Source: Cytidiella melzeri (taxonomy: Eukaryota; Basidiomycota; Agaricomycetes; Polyporales; Irpicaceae). From it: DNA of 64,000 bases. Location of the stretch: contig JABYQR010000012.1 in the NCBI GenBank assembly GCA_022592445.1, forward strand, positions 234,547 to 298,546, given 5' to 3'. The notes beneath the pieces are model-generated. The model made no database searches and had not been told where the DNA came from. It worked only from the letters and a program-made list of their open reading frames with translations. Made by a program: the position numbers and the translations under genes. Of this stretch, positions 1 to 9,345 are shown piece after piece. The stretch's first letter is position 1; every line of letters starts with the position of its first letter.

Positions 1-705
1 CACTGCACGGGCCCATGTCACCCTCGTCGATCTCATCAATGTGGCCACTGACATCGACAATGTCTTCGGATGAGAGCTCAAGAAAAAGCTCGTGAACAAG
101 GTCAAACAGTTGCCAACGTGTTCAAACCTACCCCGGTCTCCACCTGTCCCCGGCTCCTTTCGTCCAACCATCTCGTGACTCCAATGCTATGGAGATTGAC
201 GCAACAAAAGTTGGACCAAATGGAAAGACACGTGCCGACTTCATGAAGGCCATGAATGGTAGATGTTACGGATGTGGATCCAAGGAACATCAGAAGAAGG
301 ACGGCAAACATGATCGAGAACTGTGCGGACATTGTGGTGGCAACCACCAGACGCAAGTTTGCCAAAGCCGGTTCCTTGGGTACCCACCGAGGCAACAAAA
401 GGTGGCTGCTAATACCTTGTTTGATCCGTCAACTCCGGTTCCTTCGTCGTCCTCGTCTGCAGGCCCTTACCTACCCGCCCGCCGCAACTGTTGCCAGCTC
501 TTCGTCTTCAACTCCGTTTGATTACGATGCCATCATGAAACAGATGTCATCACTCACGGACCAAGTCAAGCAGCTGGAAATCAAAGGGATTTTAGAACGG
601 ACTCCAGGTGAAACCGCACCCTCGAGTCCCTCTAGAAAGACCTACATAGAAGAAGTGGAGGACAATGATGATTCCCCACGGACACAGTTTTTAACGCCCC
701 TGTAG
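1..705 (+). pseudogene. gag C-terminal part with zinc knuckles (A1)
   Basis: This is the nucleocapsid end of Gag, which packages element RNA. Two Cys/His clusters lie in the frame opening at 189: one begins RCYGCGSKEHQ and the second CGHCGGNHQTQVC. A Ser/Pro-rich linker follows. The reading switches frame near 400-480, where an overlapping frame (256-705) carries the matching C-terminus, so at least one indel is present. Copy A2 has the same region at 62083-62490. Confidence 0.75.
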
Positions 706-760
706 TAAATACCCGCCCGCACAGCAGCCCGATTCGCAACCTTCAGTTTTATTTAACGAC

Positions 761-1300
761 ATGTATAACTACTTCAAAACCTTGTCGTCTTGCATAGTAC
801 CAGAAATAGACCCGCTTAGCATGCACTTCCGAGTTCCTATCACGCTCAAAGGAGTGTTTAGAGAACAAGGCATCAAAGCCATGATTGACTCAGGAGCCAC
901 CGCTTTATTCCTGAGTCAAGACTTTGTCAATCGGCACCGAGTACGTACGGTCCCCTTAGAAAGACAGATCCCACTCCATAACATCGATGGGACTCTAAAT
1001 CAAGGAGGACGTATAACACACAGAGCAGAGCTCGAACTACAAGTTGGGGCTATCAAAGAAAATGCAACCTTTTTGGTCACAGACATCGGACCAGAAGACT
1101 GCATTCTAGGTCTACCCTGGCTTCGCAAAGCAAACCCCAAGATCAATTGGGCTACCGGAGAAATGGAACTGGAAGCCGAAGAAGACTTGAACCCTTCCAG
1201 TCTATCACAGCCAATCGGAAACAGAGACGAGCCTGGCTCAGAGCCGGTATCATTCAGGACACAAAAGAAGAACTTTGGTCCTGTGCCAGCTTTACGTACT
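761..1300 (+). pseudogene. Aspartic protease domain (A1)
   Basis: This is a retropepsin-type protease that would cut the Gag-Pol polyprotein. The active-site motif DSGAT sits about 44 residues into the frame starting at 761, followed by the flap-like segment and the late ILGLPWL motif typical of gypsy proteases. The frame runs to 1456 but leaves homology near 1290, where overlapping frames carry the linker to reverse transcriptase. Copy A2 has an almost identical protease at 62615-63184. Confidence 0.82.
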
Positions 1301-1464
1301 CCACAGACATCGCTGCTAAAGCCCATCAATCCAAAGAACAACGGACGTTCGAACAGATGGTTCCAGAGGAATACCGCAGACACCAGAAAGTCTTTTCAGA
1401 AGAAGCATCACAGCGTCTCCCCGAGCATCAGCCCTGGGATCATACGATTGATCTGACCGAGAAC

Positions 1465-3660
1465 CCAAAGATGTTCAGATCCAAGGTCTACCCCATGTCT
1501 CCGAATGAACAAGCGGAGCTAGACAAGTTTATTGAGGAAAACCTAGCGAAAGGATATATTGTCCCTCCAAATCGCCTATGGCCTCACCGGTATTCTTCGT
1601 CAAGAAGAAGGACGGCAAGCTCCGGCTTGTTCAGGATTATCGACGGTTAAATGACATCACAATCAAAAACCGCTACCCACTCCCCTTGGTATCAGATATT
1701 ACCAATCGGCTTCGTCAAGCCAGAATCTTCACCAAGTTTGACGTACGATGGGGTTATCATAACATTCGGATCAAGGAAAATGACAATGGAAGGGTGCATT
1801 TGTGACAAACCGAGGGCTGTTTGAGCCTAAGGTGATGTTGTTTGGCATGACCAATTCTCCGGCCACGTTTCAAGCAATGATGAATTCCATCTTTGCTGAT
1901 CTCATCGCGGAAGGAAAGGTCTCGGTCTACTTAGATGACATCCTTGTCTTCAGTTCAGACATTGCGGAACACCGGAAAATTGTTCATGAGGTACTATCTC
2001 GACTTGAAGCCAACGACTTGTATCTTCGCCCCGAAAAATGCGAATTTGAACAGTCACAAGTCGAGTACCTAGGTTTAATCATTGGTAACGGAAAGATCCG
2101 TATGGACTCGGGTAAAATAGAAGCTATCACCAATTGGCCGGTACCACAGAACCTCCGTGATGTACGCGGCTTCATTGGATTTGCCAACTTCTACCGACGT
2201 TTCATCAAGGACTTTGCGCGGCATACTCGTCCTCTTCACGATCTCACCAAGAAAGACCAACCTTGGAAGTGGGGAGAAGCACAGCAGAACGCCTTTCAAA
2301 TGCTCAAAGATGCGTTCACTCAGGAACCAATTCTAGTCACATGGGAACCCGATCGCCCCACACGTATTGAAGTTGATGCGTCTGGCTTTGCAACTGGAGG
2401 GGTTCTATTGCAGAAACTAGAGGATGGACAATGGCACCCAGTAGCGTTTCGGTCTCAGTCTATGGCCGAAGCGGAACGGAACTATGAGATCTATGATCGA
2501 GAAATGCTTGCTATCATCAGAGCTCTCGAAGATTGGCGTCACTATCTGGAAGGATTACCCGCGCCCTTCGAAATCATCACAGATCATCAGAATCTGCAGT
2601 ACTGGCGAACCGCCCAGGACCTGTCTAGACGACAAGCTCGGTGGTCTTTGTACCTTAGCCGGTTTGACTTTGTGTTAACACACAAACCCGGAAAGACCCT
2701 TACTCAAGGGGACCCATTATCCCGAGTCAGAACCCTGGAAGTTCTAGATGCATCAGACAACAAGGAACAAGTTGTGCTGAAACCCGAATACTTCCAGACA
2801 ATAGCCGCCTCAAGTACTCTGGAGTCAGATCCGTTAGAGTCACGAATTAAGGACATCAGTATTCGAGAAGCAGAGGTAGTCCAGGGACTAGCCAAACTTA
2901 GGAAGGATGGACCCCAAAAGTTGACTGACGGTGGACTTGAGTGGGAAGAAGACAATGGACTGGTCTACTACAAAGGGAAGCTGTACATTCCGAAGGATCG
3001 AGAAGTTCGTAGGGAGATTGTACGACGATGCCATGATGCGTTACCAGCAGGACATCCCGGCAAACACGCAACCCTGGAACTAGTCACACGGCATTATTGG
3101 TGGCCTCGCATGGCATCATTTGTAGAACAATACGTCCTCGGATGTGACAAGTGTCAACGAACCAAACCAGCACAGCACCCGTGCCCCAATACAGCCCATC
3201 GAAGTACCAGACGGACCTTGGCAGGTGGTTGGTGTAGACTTAGTCGGACCACTCCCACGTAGTAAGGGTTTGACATGATTGCCGTGTACACAGACTTGTA
3301 CAGCAAGCAAACACATGTAATCCCAACCCAGTCTACTGTCACAGCTGACGGTATAGCCGACCTTCACATCAAAGAAGTGTTCAGGCTCCACGGCATTCCC
3401 CGACAGTTTATATCCGATAGAGGACCCCAGTTTGCAGCTCGTGTCATGCAAGCGTTGTACAAACGGCTAGGCATCACTGGCGCATGACTACCGCCTACCA
3501 CCCTCAGGCCAATGGTCAAACGGAAAGAACAAATCAAGAGGTAGAAAAGATTCTACACTCTTTGTTGACCAACGACAAGATGATTGGGCAGAATACATCC
3601 CAGTGGCTGAATTGCCATCAACTCTCGTTCATCTACACAGCACTCTCCGTTTGAAGTCAT
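1465..3660 (+). pseudogene. Reverse transcriptase, RNase H and integrase N-terminal region (A1)
   Basis: RT motifs are clear across several frames: [20 protein letters not shown] near 1590-1650, then YLDDILVF (catalytic YxDD type) near 1930. RNase H follows with IEVDASGFATGG near 2370 and the late DHQNL segment. The integrase zinc domain (H..H..C..C, ending CDKCQ) lies at about 3030-3160, and part of the catalytic core (ISDRGPQF) near 3410. A stop or frameshift after 3190 separates these. Relative to A2, single bases are missing near 1567 and 1788. The product would reverse-transcribe and integrate the element. Confidence 0.88.
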
Positions 3661-3708
3661 GTACGGGTATTACCGGACTTTACCATCCCCATCGGTCGAC
3701 AAAGTCGT

Positions 3709-4356
3709 ATGCCGAACCTGGACACACGCCTAGAAAAGCTCAGACAGGTTCGGGCAGAAGCCGAAGCTTCCAGATACACCCGTAGAACTACTCCAGTCTT
3801 CAAGGAAGGGGACCTCGTGTGGTTGTCTTCCAAGAACGTCAAAGTACATCAGCAGTCTGACAAGCTAGGGCCTAGACAGCTTGGTCCCTTCACAGTTCTT
3901 CAGAAAACCGGTGAACATACATATCAGATCAAACTCAAATCCGGATATCGTATTCATGACAACATCAACGTTGAACAGCTATCTCCGTCACGAGGAAACA
4001 AAGTAAACGGCCTCATACCAGAACCACCAGCACCGATCATAGTAGATGATCAACAAGTCTATGAAGTCAAGAAGATTCTAGACAGTTGGATCTACCGGAA
4101 ACAAATGCAGTACCTAGTCAAATGGAAAGGCTATGGAGAAGGCAATGTAACGTGGGAACCTGCAGTAAATCTGACCAATGCGAAAGAGAGCATTGCAGAG
4201 TTCCACGCCAGACATACCAACACACCTCAGAAATTGCCCAAAGCACTCTTCGACTCCATTCCTTGGAAACCATTGGAGAACATCACAGAAGCTATTGCAT
4301 CTGACCTCGAGTGGGCAGATGGTAGAGTCCCTGGTCTTAGTTCATCGAGGCGATGA
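3709..4356 (+). pseudogene. Integrase C-terminus with chromodomain (A1)
   Basis: The frame starts inside the integrase C-terminal region (LGPFTVLQKTGEHTYQIKL, the GPY/F-type module) and ends in a chromodomain at about residues 118-170: YEVKKILDSW, then QYLVKWKGYGEGNVTWEP. The aromatic residues expected to contact methylated histone tails (Y, W, W) are present. In chromoviruses this module directs integration towards particular chromatin. The frame is open, but the upstream integrase is out of frame with it. Confidence 0.9.
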
Positions 4357-4376
4357 ATTTTAGGAGGGGGGTAAAA

Positions 4377-5053
4377 TGACATGGATAGTCCAACAGACCG
4401 GATTTTTCCAACATTGTTACAAGTTTATAGCCTTAAGCGCCTATCTAGAGCGCTTATTTTCTGGCTAGGAGTGTTACCAGACCTAACCCTAACCTGGGTC
4501 ACGTGACATCCTGCCTTATTTATCAATAGTCCAGACCCAAACCCTAGACTCAGTCTGGAACGGTTCCAGATCAACCTAGGCTATTGTTCTATTGTTCCTC
4601 TTCCATTGATAGGGATTCCCCAGGGATTCCCCCAGTTTCTATTGTTCTATTGTTCTATTGTTCTATTGTTCTAGTGTTCTAGCTCTATTGTTCTCCGTAC
4701 CCTGGTCCTTGACAGTTACCCTGGTCCTTGACAGTTACTCAGGTCCTTGACAGTTACCCTGGTCCCTTATTGTTCTATTGTTACTCCAGCCCCACAGATA
4801 CTCCAGTCCCTAGTGTGGGAACTTGTGCACAGACCACCCAGCCACAGTATATATAGTAGACCTTACCCTCCCTAGCTCTGCATCTTGACCTCTCTGTCAT
4901 TTGCACTGCTAGTATCCGGCCTCTGTGCCTGCTTGCCTGCTTATCATCAACTCTGACCTTGTTGTCGTCGTTGGAGATCCCTTTCCTCTTCCACCATCAT
5001 CCCTTCCACCCTTGTTTAGGGTTTAGCAGCATAACAGCAGTCGCTCCGCGACA
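4377..5053 (+). repeat. 3' LTR of family A copy A1
   Basis: It starts TGACATGGATAG directly after the polypurine tract (AGGAGGGGGG, about 4361-4372) and ends CGCGACA, giving TG...CA termini. It carries short tandem blocks (TCTATTGT repeats near 4630-4680 and CCTTGACAGTTACCCTGGT repeats near 4700-4760), a TATA box (about 4848-4855), and the sequence ATCTTGACCT (4882-4891) about 34 nt later. The partner LTR of copy A2 (59321-59989) differs by a few substitutions and one fewer short repeat. Confidence 0.93.
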
Positions 5054-6350
5054 ACCAAGTGAGAGTCCATCCCCAGCGACACAGCCTGTGGATTCCAAAG
5101 TCATGGTCAGCAAGGGTCCTGTAACGCACAATTGACTCGCTGTTCATCTCGGCAAGCTTAGCAGTATGTGAACACCAATTTTGGACTAGCCTTGCTGATG
5201 CTGCAACACGTTGGCTAGACAGACAAGCAAATATTGCGTTGGACTAAGCCACGTATGTATGCAACCAATGGTGAGCAAGTTCGGAGTGATAGAGTTGAGA
5301 AAGAGCTATACGCACCTTTTCAAAAATGTGCACCTCAAACTCTACGTCTCCCATGCAAGGTGTCTTTGCAATTCTGTATGTGACGGTCGCGGATGAGGCC
5401 TGGAGTGGGTGGGATGTTGTACCGTGACGGTCTCAACGGCAACACTGCTTGTGACCCCAATTATGTTGAGTGTGAGTGTAGGTGTTGTATGCGCCTACTT
5501 GCATAGAGGGAGTGGGTGGGATGTCATACGGTGACAGTCGTGGATGAGGCCTGGAGCGGGTGGGATGTCGTATGGACGGTCTCGACGGCAACACTGCTTG
5601 TGACCCCGAGTATGTTGAGTGTGAGTGTAGGTGTTGTATGCGCCTACTTGCATAGAGGGAGAATGGGGCGGTGGGGTCAACAGCGTGGCCTCGTTGAAGG
5701 TGTTGAGCATGCTCAAGTCGTGAGTCGGTGGTCACACCGCAGAGTTGCCCCTGCACAGTAGAGGTATCTGAGAGAAACTCACCTGTGATCCCTGCAGAGC
5801 TGGCTTTCCTGATCTCTGATATGTTGTGTTGCTCCCGCCATCCTTGGATCTGCAAAAGGAGAGGAGCAAGAGGAGAGAGAGAGGCACAAGTATACGCACC
5901 ATCAGTTGGTCTCAACGCCCTTGTTGTTCTTGCCATCCTTGTTGTCCTTGCCGTCTTCATTTTTTGGGCATCCATCCGCAGTCCACTGCGTTGCCGTCCT
6001 CGTTGTTCACGCCAACCTTGTGGTACACTGTGTTTCCGACCTCGTTTCTCACGCCGTCAATGTGCAGTCCTCTCAGCCTCCGAGATGTCGCGTTGCTCCT
6101 GTCATCCTTGGATCTGCAAAAGGAGAGGAGAGAGAGGAGAGAGAGGAGAGAGAGGAGAGAGAGAGGCACAAATATATGTACCTTGTGTCTGCGAGCACTG
6201 TGAAGGTAGAGAGAAAGACAGAGAGGCGCTCGCATTGACTGTTGATATACATGTGCGGCGGTAGTGGTTTGGTAAGAGAAAAACATGCGATTGAGCACTG
6301 TCTGCTAGAGAGACAGTTGAGAGCAATAAATACAAGTACATATACCCCAG
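5054..6350. other. Intergenic stretch without a supported gene
   Basis: Between the A1 LTR and the SANT-like gene I see no conserved reading frame. Open frames here (for example 5433-5975 on the minus strand) are made of GA-rich or TC-rich repeats and tandem duplications, with no domain. They are better explained as low-complexity sequence than as genes. Confidence 0.6.
5392..5661. repeat. Tandem duplication, about 120 bp per copy
   Basis: The segment 5392-5511 recurs at 5543-5661 with few changes (both contain GATGAGGCCTGGAG and CGCCTACTTGCATAGAGGGA). A second, looser duplication links about 5829-5900 with 6085-6182 (shared CATCCTTGGATCTGCAAAAG), the later copy having an expanded GAGAGAGG microsatellite (about 6123-6168). 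Confidence 0.8.
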
Positions 6351-6593
6351 CTAGAAGCCACTATTGTGAACACCGTTTGTGTTGTACATGTGGGAAACTC
6401 CGTCAGGAAACTTGGATCCTTCACGAGAGAACTCGGAGTCAGAGCGAGAAAAGTGGTCCGTTGGACCTGCATCCACACTGAAGGAAGAAGGGCCGGGAGC
6501 GTTGAATTGCAGCTGGTAGGGTGCACTGGCAAACATCGGAGGTCCATGGCCAGACTTCTGCTCGCACTCGTACTTCAACCTCATCTTCATCAT

Positions 6594-8782
6594 CTACATC
6601 TTGTGTTCATGCTGCATCGCCAGGGTCCTTTGCCTCTCTCGTGCTTCCACCGCCGCTAACTTAGTATTGAGCTTAGCCTTCTGTAAGTCTTTGTCAGCCT
6701 CAATCTTTGCTTTCTTGACCTCCAGTTGCCTCTGCGCCATAACCTCTGCTGCCACACCAAGCTTGTTGAGTGCATTGACTCCCTTGAACCTCTTTGCTGA
6801 GGTAGAAGAAGATTTAGCAGGAGTTGCCACCGAGGTGCTGGGGCGAGCCAGAGTCCTTTTCGTGGACTTGACCTGTGGTTCGGTAGCTAAAAAATGTGAG
6901 TACGTGTAGCAAGGTCAATTCTGGGTTGACATGATTACATACCTTTTTCCGCATCACTGTCATCAGGTGCATCCTTGGTACAATGTTTCAATGGCACCAC
7001 CGAGCTTGCGCCATGCTGCTCCTCTTCCTCCTCATTGTACAAACTCATTTCAAAGTCATAGCAACTCACGCTTTGGCTGGTGATATTGCCGGTACTCTCT
7101 TTGCATCCATTGTGTTCTGCACCAGGCATGATGACGTTGAGGTTGATTTCGGTATCACCATTTCCGAGACCCTTGCGCACTCGGTTAGGCCGCTCCTTGA
7201 CAAGTTCTTTCATATCCCAGAGCCACGGGAATTCCTGCTTTATTTTCTCTGCATGCACGTAGACTGTGTAACAGTTAAGGTTACTACTCACCAGATAAGT
7301 TGTTAAACTTGAAGGGATAGAGTGTAAGAGGTGTGGTGAGCGAAGTACTGGAGAGTACAAGGTAGTCCTTTATCAACAGAGTGGATAAGACTGAGGGGAT
7401 ATGCCCTCAGGAGTGCCTCTATATATACATGAAGGGGAGGACCCCAGGTACTACCTTAAGACCCCTAATACCTACATGAGTAAGCGAAGTAATCTACCTT
7501 ACTAAGCATGCCCTATGCCCTAGTGGTGCCACTTCAATAATCAACCAATAGCAATTGTCCCCATGACCTGACCCCATGACCCAGCTCCAAGGCTAGACTT
7601 GTTCTAGCTTGTTCTAAGACAAGGCTAGACTTTTCCAGAAGGTTCTAAGAACTATGACATCATCTAATGGAATGTTCTATGCTATGACATCATAGTTCCA
7701 GCAAGTTCCACAAGGTTCCAGAGAGTTCTATCATGTGATACACAGATAAGGAAAGGAGCGCATCAGCGCATCAGAGACAGGAGGCGCATCAGCGCATCAA
7801 TTGATAGGCACTGAGAATAAGCGCCGGAATAGGCGCCTGATAAGCGCCAGATAAGCGCTGGATAAGCGCCTAAATAGACGCCGGATAAGCGCTGGATAAG
7901 CGCTTGACAAGCGCTTAAATATTCCCAATAATACCGTTGCCTGGTAAGGCAAGTCTTGTAGAAACATTGAAAATCTGTGACAGACTGTAGAAATCTGAAT
8001 GTTAGCATGTAGATGAAGCTCAGCACTATCATGTCACGTACCCCACTTGTTCACAAATTTGTTATCCATTGTCATGTCTATCCCGTCCTCACGATTGATC
8101 CCTGCGCCCGTCTTGCCCATTGACTCCATGTGCATAGCATAGGTTGACTCAAGCCTGCACGAAACATCAGTGTTCAAAGAGAAGCAGAAGCCAAGGTACA
8201 GTCTACCACTCACAAAGACAGCTGGTTCTTCACTTTAGTAGCCCAAGCCGACCTCTGTTTTGGATCCGCCTTTGTGCTCGTTATGAGCTTTTTGTAGTCA
8301 GGGTGGTCTCCAAAGACAAGGATGGCTAGCTGCCAGTGGTGCTTGGACTTTGTCTTGCCACCTCCACGGCTGGTAGAATCATTCCCACCCACAGAAGAGT
8401 AAAGGCAGGACTTGATCTCAGTGTTGTCGAGAATGCTACTGATAAGCTTGTCAGTGAGCATCGTATCCTTCGACCAGCTGTCAGATTTCTCAGTTTGTGC
8501 CTGTCTACATCTAGAGAACCATAGGAGACCATACTTAACAGCAATCTTGGCATCTGTGCCCTTTTTGACGTTAGGTGTCTCTATGCCATTCTTGCCTTTT
8601 CCGGCAACTCCCTGGGCTTTCTTTCCTTGTTTTAGGGCCTTGTTGCCAGCGGTCGTGCTGGTTGGTGCGTGCAGGGTCAAATTTGGGGTCAACTTCTTTT
8701 TGGCCATGGTGATAGCGGCAAGTGGTGGAGTGAGGATCAAAGAGGGGCGGCGGACAGGTGTTTTCAAAAGAGGGGTATACAT
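6594..8782 (-). CDS. SANT/Myb-like DNA-binding protein, transposon-associated type
   Basis: Four exons join in frame: 8782-8214, 8154-8042, 7248-6943 and 6886-6594. The N-terminus is Lys-rich, possibly a nuclear localisation signal. A Trp- and Leu-rich domain follows (residues about 75-190, with LTDKLISSIL and KHHWQLAILVFGDHPDY), which resembles Myb/SANT-like domains of basidiomycete proteins often found near DNA transposons. The later segment KIKQEFPWLWDMKELVKERPN joins exactly across the third intron. The C-terminus is a charged helix. Introns are 59, 793 and 56 nt. The 793-nt intron holds a solo LTR. An in-frame TAG at 6594 is followed by about 80 more open codons to 6351, so the original protein may have been longer. 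The family assignment is tentative and the function is unknown. Confidence 0.6.
7267..7982 (-). repeat. Solo LTR of chromovirus family B in an intron
   Basis: This 716-bp sequence has TG...CA ends, is a reverse-oriented copy of the LTR at 39729-40456, and is flanked by the perfect 5-bp duplication GACTG (7262-7266 and 7983-7987). It lies wholly within an intron (7249-8041) of the SANT-like gene, close to the 3' splice site. Without the LTR and one duplication the intron would be 72 nt. Confidence 0.93.
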
Positions 8783-9129
8783 ATTTTGTTATTATGGTAA
8801 CTAAATTTGTTATAAGTAAGTACCAAGTAAGTACAGGAGAGTGAGAATTGAGGCTTGATTCTCGTTGTCCCTCCTCCAGAGGAGGGACGACAAGGGAGCG
8901 CGATTAAGCATGATTCCCGTTAATCGCGCGAATAATCAGGGAGTAGGACCCCAGACCACTGCTGCAGAATCAAACTGGAATTGGAACTGGGAATTAACCT
9001 TAATTGTCCACTCTGAATGCCCCTATTAATTACTATACTTGGGCTTGGAGATCACCAAGCATTGAAGTTTTCTCGCGTGCGGCTGCACTGTGGCCTATTT
9101 CCTTTTTGTCAGCTGTAATTCATTAGTTC
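8783..9129. other. Intergenic, with a hairpin
   Basis: No gene is seen. An imperfect inverted repeat at about 8868-8893 (TTGTCCCTCCTCC against GGAGGGACGACAA) could form a hairpin. The rest is AT-rich. This is the upstream region of the minus-strand SANT-like gene. Confidence 0.5.
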
Positions 9130-9345
9130 TGTCAGAATAAACAGTCTGGCACAGGGTAAGCAACAGATAGAATTGTTTGGGGCATAGGTAGCGTACCTGG
9201 CACAGGGTAAGCAACAGATGCTGACCCCTGTGCCGGTCGTAGCCCTTTTATACATTTGATGCGGATGTCCGTGTATGGTAACCGCCATCACCAAGCCCTC
9301 TGCCTCTTTCCTAATCCGTCTCCTTAGGTGGGTCATCACTTGACA
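9130..9345 (-). repeat. 3' LTR of copia A
   Basis: Read on the plus strand it begins TGTCAGAATAAAC and ends CATCACTTGACA. The adjacent run CCCCCCC (9346 onward) is the polypurine tract of the minus-strand element. A TATA-like element on the minus strand (TATAAAAG, about 9244-9251) marks the LTR promoter. Confidence 0.93.

Larger units (their letters stand above)
1..5053 (+). mobile_element. Ty3/Gypsy chromovirus, family A copy A1, 5' end cut by window
   Basis: Gag, protease, reverse transcriptase, RNase H, integrase and a C-terminal chromodomain follow in order and end at a purine-rich tract and a 677-bp 3' LTR (4377-5053). That order plus the chromodomain places it among the chromoviruses (Tf1/sushi-like). 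The window begins inside gag, at the point matching about 61895 in copy A2. Single-base losses (for example near 1567 and 1788, by comparison with A2) break the polyprotein, so this copy cannot be autonomous as it stands. Confidence 0.93.

Noticed and set aside
4482..5034. Telomere-like motifs CCTAACCCTAACC and TTTAGGGTTTAG in the family A LTR
   Set aside because: They are single short matches inside an LTR that also occurs at 59321-59989. No telomere array exists, so the RecQ genes are not shown to be telomere-linked helicases.
5433..6341. Minus-strand open frames of up to 180 codons
   Set aside because: They are built from GA-rich microsatellite and duplicated segments, with overlapping open frames on both strands.
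9109..9339. Minus-strand frame of 76 codons, repeated near 19329-19715
   Set aside because: It lies in the copia A LTRs and recurs only because the LTRs are copies.
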